A stretch of DNA of 64,000 nucleotides. Origin: Rhodococcus sp. UNC23MFCrub1.1 (GTDB lineage Bacteria; Actinomycetota; Actinomycetes; Mycobacteriales; Mycobacteriaceae). The position numbers and the translations under genes are program-made. The DNA is taken from contig NZ_JMLQ01000006.1 of assembly GCF_000686025.1 (NCBI RefSeq), positions 124,001 through 188,000 of the forward strand, given 5' to 3'. Positions 31,103-37,793 of this stretch are shown here, in pieces. The notes under the pieces are model-generated. The model did no database searches, was not told the origin of the DNA, and was given only the letters and a program-made list of their open reading frames with translations. Positions within the stretch are counted from its first letter, which is position 1. Each line of letters starts with the position of its first letter.

Positions 31103-31108
31103 AGGATA
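31103..31108 (-). promoter_or_regulatory. -10 hexamer of def operon
   Basis: TATCCT on the minus strand, 8 nt before ATG 31094. Confidence 0.4.
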
Positions 31109-31195
31109 CTGCCCGCCCGGTGGACGATTTCTGGTCCGGTCGGCCGGGCCGAGACGCGCCGCGGTGTCGCCGCATCCCGGAGCCCGGTCCGTGGT

Positions 31196-31365
31196 TAGAT
31201 TGGCGGCGAACGACACGGATGTGATTCACCGCCGTGCGCGGACCTCTTCGGGTCCGGGGGACGCGCGAGAACACGGTCACGGCCGGGTTCACACGGCACA
31301 GCCCGAGGTCGACGGCAGAGCTCGCGAGACGCGATGCCGAGGGCGGCACAGACGACAGGAGTGAG
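31196..31365 (+). promoter_or_regulatory. Promoter and long structured leader of the DUF3263 gene
   Basis: The 271-nt def/DUF3263 gap holds TAGATT at 31196-31201, giving a leader of about 158 nt, long for this window. A hairpin CGGACC-TCTTCG-GGTCCG (31239-31256) lies within it. No known riboswitch class is recognised. A GGAGTGAG site precedes the gene. Confidence 0.35.
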
Positions 31366-31674
31366 ATGGACAGCGCTGCAGCGCGAAGTCACGGGCGAGC
31401 CGACGGGGCCGACGAGCCGAGTGACGGACTCTCCCGCCGGGAACACGACATTCTCTCGTTCGAGCGCCAATGGTGGAAGTACGCCGGCGCGAAGGAAGAA
31501 GCGATCAAGGAACTGTTCGACATGTCGGCGACCCGCTACTACCAGGTGCTCAACGCCCTGGTGGACAAGCCGGAGGCGCTGGCCGCGGACCCGATGCTCG
31601 TGAAGCGCCTGCGACGTCTGCGCGCGAGCCGGCAGAAGGCACGCGCTGCGCGTCGACTCGGCTTCGAGATCTGA
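31366..31674 (+). CDS. DUF3263 family protein
   Basis: 102 residues. The core is [42 protein letters not shown], where helices resemble a helix-turn-helix, then a basic tail ([19 protein letters not shown]) suited to nucleic-acid binding. The family is restricted to actinobacteria and uncharacterised; position matches M. tuberculosis Rv0430. ATG 31366 follows CAGGAGTGAG. The 60-nt gap to the LytR_C gene contains a separate -10. A DNA-binding role is inference from the fold-like pattern and charge. Confidence 0.8.
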   Translation: MDSAAARSHGRADGADEPSDGLSRREHDILSFERQWWKYAGAKEEAIKELFDMSATRYYQVLNALVDKPEALAADPMLVKRLRRLRASRQKARAARRLGFEI

Positions 31675-31721
31675 CGGGTGTCGTCCCGCGCCGCCCCGGT
31701 CACCCGGTTCGGCCGAGTCGC

Positions 31722-31727
31722 TAGGCT
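31722..31727 (+). promoter_or_regulatory. -10 hexamer of the LytR_C gene
   Basis: TAGGCT followed by six bases and GTG 31734; leaderless spacing. Confidence 0.45.
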
Positions 31728-31733
31728 CGCAGC

Positions 31734-32279
31734 GTGACTGATCAGACCTCCGCGAGCACTCCGACCCCGGACTCGTCCGGCCCACCGTTGCGAGCGCTGG
31801 CCATGGTTCTGCTGTCGCTGGCCGTCGTCTTCGCAGGTCTCGGGTTCTTCTCCCTCACGGGCTCGGACGAGGACACGCCCACCTCCACCGCAGCGGCCGT
31901 GACCACCACCGCCGCTGCGGCAGCACCCGCCATGCCGCAGTCCGACGCGAGCGCCGGGTCGGCCGCCACGACGACGACCAGTGCGCCGTCCTCCACCACG
32001 GCCGCGGCACAGTCGTTGCGCGTGCTCAACAACAGCAATGTCAGCGGACTGGCCGCCGAGGTGGCGCAGACGCTCGAGTCGGCCGGTTTCACGGTCGGCG
32101 AGACCGGCAACTACAGCAGCGGCACCATCGCGGCCTCCACGGTCTACTACGACCCGTCGGTGTCCGGTCAGCAGGCCGAGGCCGAACGCATCGCGACCAC
32201 ACTGGGCTTCGGTGTCGAACCACGTTTCGAGGGCATCGAGTCCTCCACGCCCGGCATCATCGTCATCGTCACCGGGTGA
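31734..32279 (+). CDS. Membrane-anchored LytR C-terminal domain protein (Rv0431/VirR-like)
   Basis: 181 residues: a short cytosolic N-terminus, one membrane segment (about 22-42), a Ser/Thr/Ala-rich linker (about 45-95) and a LytR_C domain (about 96-181: LRVLNNSNVSGLAAEVAQTLESAGF ... TVYYDPSVSGQQAEAERIATTLGF). It should sit in the membrane with the domain outside. Its M. tuberculosis counterpart by position, Rv0431 (VirR), affects cell-wall integrity and vesicle release. Start GTG 31734 is 6 nt after TAGGCT. Confidence 0.85.
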   Translation: MTDQTSASTPTPDSSGPPLRALAMVLLSLAVVFAGLGFFSLTGSDEDTPTSTAAAVTTTAAAAAPAMPQSDASAGSAATTTTSAPSSTTAAAQSLRVLNNSNVSGLAAEVAQTLESAGFTVGETGNYSSGTIAASTVYYDPSVSGQQAEAERIATTLGFGVEPRFEGIESSTPGIIVIVTG

Positions 32280-32280
32280 C

Positions 32281-32286
32281 TAGAGT
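32281..32286 (+). promoter_or_regulatory. -10 hexamer of sodC
   Basis: TAGAGT immediately after the LytR_C stop, giving a leader of about 35 nt that contains TAGGAGA as ribosome-binding site. Confidence 0.35.
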
Positions 32287-32326
32287 TCAGGTCAGCACGT
32301 CCCCACACATCTAGGAGACCTTCACC

Positions 32327-33058
32327 ATGGCCAGCTGGAAGCGCAGCCGAGTCGCACCTCGCACCCTCGTCGTGGCGCCTCTCGCCGCAGTAGCCCTGTT
32401 CGGCATGGTGGCCTGCAGCAACGGCGAGGAAGCCAGCGACGTCGCCGGCACGACTCCGCCCGTCTTCACCAGCTCCGCCGCACCCGCGGGTTCCGAGCAC
32501 GGCGAGGAGTCCCACAGCGCGGGCGGCGAGGGTTCCGAGGGCGGGGGCTCGGCGACCGAGGCCGCGATGACCGGCGACCTGCGCAGCCCCGAGGGCGAGA
32601 CCATGGGCACGGTCTCCTTCGCCGAGGTCGACGGGCACCTCGAGGTCACCGTCGAGGCAGAGGGTCTGACCCCCGGCTTCCACGGCCTGCACATGCATCA
32701 GAACCCCGTGTGCGAGCCCGATTCGGTCGCTCCCACAGGCGGCGAGCCCGGCGCATTCCTGTCCGCCGGCGGTCACCTGCAGGTGAACGGCAACACCGGC
32801 CATCCGGCCAGCGGCGACCTGACCTCGCTGCAGGTGCGTGAGGACGGCACCGCCGACCTCACGACGACGACCGACTCGGTCACGCTCGACGACCTGCGCG
32901 GCGGCGTGGCCGTCATCGTCCATTCGGGCGCCGACAACTTCGCCAACATCCCGACGCGCTACACGCTGCCCGACGGCCAGCCCGTTCCCGACGCGACGAC
33001 CCTCAGTACGGGCGACGCCGGCAGCCGCGTCGCCTGCGCGGTCGTCGAGTCCGAGTAG
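32327..33058 (+). CDS. sodC: Cu,Zn-type superoxide dismutase lipoprotein
   Basis: 243 residues. Signal peptide with lipobox GMVA-Cys30 anchors it outside the membrane. Copper ligands are visible: GLHMH (two His), GGH, and VIVHSGADN. The zinc-site spacing of ordinary enzymes is not kept: the loop reads GHPASGDL, like M. tuberculosis SodC, which is known to lack zinc. It removes superoxide at the cell surface. An AGGAGACC site precedes ATG 32327. A Gly/Ser/Glu linker with extra His (about 50-75) separates the anchor and the enzyme. The GCS2 ligase follows 41 nt later. Confidence 0.92.
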   Translation: MASWKRSRVAPRTLVVAPLAAVALFGMVACSNGEEASDVAGTTPPVFTSSAAPAGSEHGEESHSAGGEGSEGGGSATEAAMTGDLRSPEGETMGTVSFAEVDGHLEVTVEAEGLTPGFHGLHMHQNPVCEPDSVAPTGGEPGAFLSAGGHLQVNGNTGHPASGDLTSLQVREDGTADLTTTTDSVTLDDLRGGVAVIVHSGADNFANIPTRYTLPDGQPVPDATTLSTGDAGSRVACAVVESE

Positions 33059-33099
33059 ACGGGCACGTCCCCCTGAAGAACGAGTCGAGCTCGACCACG

Positions 33100-34215
33100 G
33101 TGCCGTTCGCCGGGTCGGAGCGTCCGACCATCGGCGTCGAGTGGGAGATCGCGCTCGTCGACCGCGTGTCGCGGGATCTGTCGAACACCGCGTCCGAGGT
33201 GATGGACGGCGTCGTGGAACTCGCGGGAGCGCACACGCCGCGCGTGACGAAGGAACTCCTGCGCAACACGGTCGAGTTGGTGACCGACATCTGCGACACC
33301 GTCGGTGAAGCGATCGACGATCTGAGCGAGTCGCTGGATCTGGTGCGCCGCGCCGCGGATCCGTTGGGAGTCGACCTGTTCTGCGCCGGGACACACCCGT
33401 TCGCCGAGTGGTCGTCGCAACAGCTCACCGCGGCCCCGCACTACGACGAGCTGATCGAGCGCACACAGTGGTGGGGTCGGCAGATGCTGATCTGGGGCGT
33501 CCACGTCCACGTCGGACTCCGCTCCGCCGACCGGGTCTTCCCGATTCTCAACTCGATCCTGCTGCAGTACCCGCACCTGCTCGCGCTGTCCGCGTCGTCC
33601 CCGATGTGGGCCGGGTCGGACACCGGCTACGCCAGCAACCGCGCGCTCATGTTCCAGCAGCTCCCCACCGCGGGACTGCCGTTCCAGTTCGAGACCTGGT
33701 CGCAGTTCGAGGGTTTCGTGCACGACCAGATGAAGACCGGCGTCATCTCGCAGCTCGGCGGCATGCACTGGGACATCCGTCCCGTGCCGCGGCTCGGCAC
33801 CATCGAGATCAGGGTGTGCGACGGGGTGTCCACCAAGCGTGAGCTCGGTGCCCTGGTCGCCCTGATCCACTGTCTCGTGGTGTATCTCGACGAACGGCTC
33901 GATGCCGGCGAGCCGTTGCTCACGATCCCGCCGTGGCACGTGCAGGAGAACAAGTGGCGCGCCGCGCGGTACGGGCTGGACGCCGAGATCGTGCTCGACG
34001 CCGACAGCAACGAGCGGCTCATGACCGACGACCTGTTCGACCTGCTGGAGAAGCTCACCCCGATCGCCGTGCGGCTGGGGTGCGCGGACGAGCTGGGCCG
34101 CGTCGCGGACATCCCGCGCCAGGGTGCGTCGTATCAGCGTCAGCGTGCCGTGGCGGAGAGGTCGGGGGGCGACCTCATCGCCGTCGTCGACTCGCTCATC
34201 TCCGAACTTCGCTGA
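33100..34215 (+). CDS. Carboxylate-amine ligase, GCS2/YbdK family
   Basis: 371 residues. Family markers: TIGVEWEIALVD (metal-binding Glu pair), KELLRNTVELVT, CAGTHPFAEWS, QWWGRQMLIWGVHVHVG, QLGGMHWDIRPVPRLGTIEIRVCDG and EENKWRAARYG-like QENKWRAARYG. It resembles glutamate-cysteine ligase 2 and has weak such activity in E. coli YbdK; in a mycothiol-making actinomycete its real substrate is uncertain. GTG 33100 is used, with no strong ribosome-binding site; a CTG further upstream is possible. Position matches Rv0433 after sodC. Confidence 0.85.
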   Translation: MPFAGSERPTIGVEWEIALVDRVSRDLSNTASEVMDGVVELAGAHTPRVTKELLRNTVELVTDICDTVGEAIDDLSESLDLVRRAADPLGVDLFCAGTHPFAEWSSQQLTAAPHYDELIERTQWWGRQMLIWGVHVHVGLRSADRVFPILNSILLQYPHLLALSASSPMWAGSDTGYASNRALMFQQLPTAGLPFQFETWSQFEGFVHDQMKTGVISQLGGMHWDIRPVPRLGTIEIRVCDGVSTKRELGALVALIHCLVVYLDERLDAGEPLLTIPPWHVQENKWRAARYGLDAEIVLDADSNERLMTDDLFDLLEKLTPIAVRLGCADELGRVADIPRQGASYQRQRAVAERSGGDLIAVVDSLISELR

Positions 34216-34230
34216 CCAGAACGTCGCTGA

Positions 34231-34578
34231 TCAGGCTCGGTCGTTGCGCTCGTCCGCGCGCAGCTCGTCGACCATGAAGAGGTCGTCACGGCTGCTCTGC
34301 TCGCGATAGGCGACCTGGCCCACGGTGTGCGCGATGATCGGCGCCGTGAGCACCGTGAAGACGCCGACGAGGAAGATCATCCAGATGTCGACGTTGCCGC
34401 GCAGGCTGATGAACGCGCCGATGAGAATCAGGATCAACCCCACCACCTGAGGCTTGGTGGCGGCGTGCATGCGGGACAACGTGTCCGGGAAGCGGACGAC
34501 TCCGATGGCCGCCGTGAGCGCGAGGATCGATCCCAGGATGATCATCGTGCCGCTGATGATGTCGAGGACGAGTGTCAT
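34231..34578 (-). CDS. mnhG: Mrp Na+/H+ antiporter subunit G
   Basis: 115 residues with three membrane segments (about 8-28, 42-60, 65-85). IGVVRFPDTLSRMHAATKPQVVGL is the PhaG/MnhG signature. ATG 34578 overlaps the mnhF stop. Last gene of the Mrp operon; the tail is charged and cytosolic. It works only within the membrane complex that exchanges Na+ for H+. Confidence 0.93.
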   Translation of the reverse strand: MTLVLDIISGTMIILGSILALTAAIGVVRFPDTLSRMHAATKPQVVGLILILIGAFISLRGNVDIWMIFLVGVFTVLTAPIIAHTVGQVAYREQSSRDDLFMVDELRADERNDRA

Positions 34579-34925
34579 GACTTCCCCTGCCGTCGGTCGC
34601 GGGACTCGTCTCCGCGGGGTGGGTGCGGGGTCCGCGCCGTGGCGGCGGCCGCGGCGCGCCGGGTCTCGGGTGTGTCGGCGACGCGGAACCGCGCCACGCT
34701 CACCGACCCGACGAAGCCCACCACCGACAGCGCGACGATGGACGGCACCAGCGTGGTGTCGCGGGAGTACACCGCCCACACCATCACCCCGCAGACCGTG
34801 AGCGCGATGAGCGTGTCGACGGCGACGAGGCGGTCGAGCGAGTTGGGGCCGGCGAGAAGGCGATACGCGGTGATGACGGCGGCGGACAGCAGCATCACGC
34901 CGGAGACGATCAGGACGACGGTCAC
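34575..34925 (-). CDS. mnhF: Mrp Na+/H+ antiporter subunit F
   Basis: 116 residues; three membrane segments within the first 85 residues, with YRLLAGPNSLDRLVAVDTLIAL as the MnhF/PhaF signature, followed by an Arg/Pro-rich cytosolic tail. GTG 34925 overlaps the mnhE stop and the stop overlaps mnhG, each by 4 nt. The long open frame upstream of GTG 34925 is antisense noise over mnhD/E. Confidence 0.92.
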   Translation of the reverse strand: MTVVLIVSGVMLLSAAVITAYRLLAGPNSLDRLVAVDTLIALTVCGVMVWAVYSRDTTLVPSIVALSVVGFVGSVSVARFRVADTPETRRAAAAATARTPHPPRGDESRDRRQGKS

Positions 34926-35587
34926 GACCGGTCCTCCTTCCGGTCCGACCTGCGGGCGGACGAACTCTCGTCGCCGGACTTGTCGGAGTAGTCGGTGCTG
35001 ATGTCGTCGACGGTGTCGGCCACGCTGTCCACGTCGGTGTCCGCCATCGATTCGATCTCGGTGGCCGGGTGCCATTCCGGGTCGCGCTCGAACGCGGAGA
35101 TGAAGGCCGTCTCGTAGGCACGCACGATGGTGCGGAACTGCTCCACCGCATCGGGTTTCGCGACGTCCAGGACGTGGATGTACAGCACCCGATCCTCGCG
35201 GTCGATGTCGAGCACCATGGTGCCGGGCACCATGTTCAGCGCGTCCACCATGAACGTCAGCACCAGGTCGGACTTGATCTGCACCGGGTAGCGCAGCACC
35301 GCGTTGACGGGTGACGGTCCGGGACGGATCGCGGCCCAGGCGACCTGGACGCTGGACACCGCCGCGTACCAGACGAGCACGCCGATCAGTCGCACCACCG
35401 ACAGGGGGTGCACCCGGCCCTCGACCGGAACGCGCGGGAGCGCGAGCACGGTCATCACGAACGTGCCGACCGCGAGACCGCCCAGGATGTTGGCCGCGGA
35501 GACGTTGCCCCACAACAGCACCCACACGCCGGTGAGCCATGCGAGCAACGCGGCCTTGAGGGCGACGTCGCGACTCATGAGGGTCAT
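34922..35587 (-). CDS. mnhE: Mrp Na+/H+ antiporter subunit E
   Basis: 221 residues; two to three membrane segments near the N-terminus (about 10-50, 60-85), then the MnhE domain with YPVQIKSDLVLTFMVDALNMVPGTMVLDID and LYIHVLDV. The C-terminal 60 residues are acidic and Ser-rich (ADTDVDSVADTVDD), longer than in most MnhE proteins. ATG 35587 lies in the mnhD stop overlap; a second Met three codons later is a possible start. Confidence 0.92.
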   Translation of the reverse strand: MTLMSRDVALKAALLAWLTGVWVLLWGNVSAANILGGLAVGTFVMTVLALPRVPVEGRVHPLSVVRLIGVLVWYAAVSSVQVAWAAIRPGPSPVNAVLRYPVQIKSDLVLTFMVDALNMVPGTMVLDIDREDRVLYIHVLDVAKPDAVEQFRTIVRAYETAFISAFERDPEWHPATEIESMADTDVDSVADTVDDISTDYSDKSGDESSSARRSDRKEDRS

Positions 35588-37227
35588 CGTCCTCCCTCCG
35601 CCGGTGCGTCGCGTCCGTCCGCGTAGGTGACGGGATCGTCGACGGTGCCCAGCACGGCCGAGATGTAGACGTTGCGGTCACGCAGGTCGTCGGCGGCGCG
35701 GTCGCTGATCCCGATGAACGGTCCGGCGAACACGGTGAGCGACAGTCCGACGAGCACCAGTCCCACCGTGGGGACGAGCATCCCGACCGGCATCCGGCCC
35801 GGATCGACGCGGCTGTCGAAGTCGACGTCGTTGGCGTTGTCGAGCAGCGCGGTGGGGGAGTCGTCCGACATCTCGCCGTCCGGGGCGTCGGCGCGGGCGC
35901 GCCAGAACGCCTTCGTCCACACACGGGCGACGACGTAGAGCGTGAGCAGGCTGGTGATCGTGCCGCCCGCGACGAGGACCCAGGCCAGCACGCTCGCCTT
36001 GTCCGCACCGGCCTGCAGCAGCGCCACCTTGCCGATGAAGCCGGAGAACGGGGGGATGCCGCCGAGGTTGAGCGCGGGAACGAGGAACAGGATGGCCAGG
36101 AGCGGGCTGGCCGCGGCGAGACCACCGAGCCGGCGCAGCGACGACGACCCGGCCTGGCGCTCGATGAGACCGACCACGAGGAACAGCGTGGTCTGCACCA
36201 GGATGTGGTGGGCCACGTAGTACACGGACCCGGAGAGACCGGCCTTCGTCGACAGCGCGACACCGAAGATCATGTAGCCGATGTGCGAGACCAGCGTGAA
36301 CGAGAGCAGACGCTTGATCTCGCTCTGGGCGATGGCACCGAAGATGCCGATGACCATCGTGAGCAGACCGGCGACCAGCAGCACGTTGTCCATGGCGCCG
36401 TCCGGGAAGAGCAGCGTGTGGGTCCGGATGATCGCGTACACACCCACTTTGGTGAGCAGGCCCGCGAACACGGCGGTGACCGGCGCGGGCGCCGTCGGGT
36501 AGGAGTCGGGGAGCCAGGCCGACAGCGGGAAGACCGCGGCCTTGATGCCGAACGCGACGAGCAGGATCGAGAAGATCGCGAGCCGCGTGCCCTGCGGGAT
36601 GTCGTCGAAACGCAGCGCGAGCTGGGCGAAGTTCAGAGTGCCCGTGGCCGCGTACGTGGCGGCGATGCCCGCCAGAAAGATCATCGACGAGACGACGGAG
36701 ACCATGACGTACGAGACGCCGGCACGCACCCGTTCGGCGCTGGCACCGAGCGTCAGCAACACGAACGACGCGACGAGCAGGACCTCGAACCCCACGTACA
36801 GGTTGAACAGATCGCCGGCGAGGAACGCGTTGCACACACCCGCCGTGAGCGCCAGGTACGTCGGTAGAAAGATCGACACCGGCTGATTGGCGTCACCGTC
36901 GCGGATGCCCTGCCCGACGGCGTAGACGATGACGGCCAGCAGCACGATCGACGAGACCACCAGCATCAGAGCGGACAGGCGGTCGACCACCAGGGTGATG
37001 CCCATCGGCGCCTCCCACCCGCCGACCTGCAGCGCGGTGGTGCCGTCCCGGTCCGCCAGGTAGAGCAGGACGCACGAGACGGCGGTCACGGCGACGAGCG
37101 CGACGATGGTGACCGCCCGCTGCGCGCGTGGCTTCCGACCGAGCACGAGGCACAGGGCGGCCGCGAGCAGCGGGATGAGGACCGGGAGCGGGGTGAGGGT
37201 TCCGATGATGGTCGGCGACAGCGTCAT
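35584..37227 (-). CDS. mnhD: Mrp Na+/H+ antiporter subunit D
   Basis: 547 residues with about 14 membrane helices, related to NuoN/NuoL of complex I. The proton-antiporter module is clear: NLYVGFEVLLVASFVLL (helix Glu), AVFPLSAWLPDSYPTAPAPVTAVFAGLLTKVGVYAIIR (broken-helix and Lys region) and ALNLGGIPPFSGFIGK. It ends with a 75-residue polar/hydrophobic extension with one more likely helix. Overlaps on both sides couple it with mnhC and mnhE. Confidence 0.94.
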   Translation of the reverse strand: MTLSPTIIGTLTPLPVLIPLLAAALCLVLGRKPRAQRAVTIVALVAVTAVSCVLLYLADRDGTTALQVGGWEAPMGITLVVDRLSALMLVVSSIVLLAVIVYAVGQGIRDGDANQPVSIFLPTYLALTAGVCNAFLAGDLFNLYVGFEVLLVASFVLLTLGASAERVRAGVSYVMVSVVSSMIFLAGIAATYAATGTLNFAQLALRFDDIPQGTRLAIFSILLVAFGIKAAVFPLSAWLPDSYPTAPAPVTAVFAGLLTKVGVYAIIRTHTLLFPDGAMDNVLLVAGLLTMVIGIFGAIAQSEIKRLLSFTLVSHIGYMIFGVALSTKAGLSGSVYYVAHHILVQTTLFLVVGLIERQAGSSSLRRLGGLAAASPLLAILFLVPALNLGGIPPFSGFIGKVALLQAGADKASVLAWVLVAGGTITSLLTLYVVARVWTKAFWRARADAPDGEMSDDSPTALLDNANDVDFDSRVDPGRMPVGMLVPTVGLVLVGLSLTVFAGPFIGISDRAADDLRDRNVYISAVLGTVDDPVTYADGRDAPAEGGR

Positions 37228-37793
37228 CGGGAGTCACCCGCCGGCGTGGAGACGTCGTCCCGGTCACGGAACTTGCCCTCGTGGAGATCCTCGTAGCACT
37301 CGAGGTCCTCGCGGTTGGCGATCTGGTCGAGAGGAATCGGGTTTCCGTCCTTGTCGAAGGCGTCTCCGGCCTCGCCGGGCTCGCCGGTGATCGGATCGTC
37401 GGACTTGTCGCGGTCCGGAGCGTCCGCGAGGCTGCGACGCGTGAGCACCTTGGTGTCCTCGGGGTCGTTCTCGACGACGTCCGCGATGTTGATCGTGTAC
37501 GACCGGTACGCCAGGGCCAGCACGAAGGCGGCGATGCCCATCGTGATGACGATGGCCGTGAGGATCAGGGCCTGCGCCAACGGATCCGCGTCACCGTCGG
37601 CGACCTCGGACACGCGTCCGACCACGGGTGGATTGCCCGACCCACCGCCGGAGGTGAGGATCAGCAGGTTCAGCCCGTTGCCCATCAGCAGCACGCCGAG
37701 CAGCATCCGGATGATGCTGCGTTCGATCAGCAGGTAGACCCCGGCCGCGATCAGCGCGGCGACGACCACGAGCATTCCGATGTTCGCGGTCAC
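37224..37793 (-). CDS. mnhC: Mrp Na+/H+ antiporter subunit C
   Basis: 189 residues. The first 120 contain three membrane helices and the NuoK-like pattern GVYLLIERSIIRMLLGVLLMGNGLNLLIL and DPLAQALILTAIVITMGIAAFVLAL. About 70 residues follow as a charged cytosolic tail (with EDLECYEDLHEGKFRDRDD), absent from short MnhC proteins. GTG 37793 overlaps the mnhA stop. Confidence 0.93.
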   Translation of the reverse strand: MTANIGMLVVVAALIAAGVYLLIERSIIRMLLGVLLMGNGLNLLILTSGGGSGNPPVVGRVSEVADGDADPLAQALILTAIVITMGIAAFVLALAYRSYTINIADVVENDPEDTKVLTRRSLADAPDRDKSDDPITGEPGEAGDAFDKDGNPIPLDQIANREDLECYEDLHEGKFRDRDDVSTPAGDSR

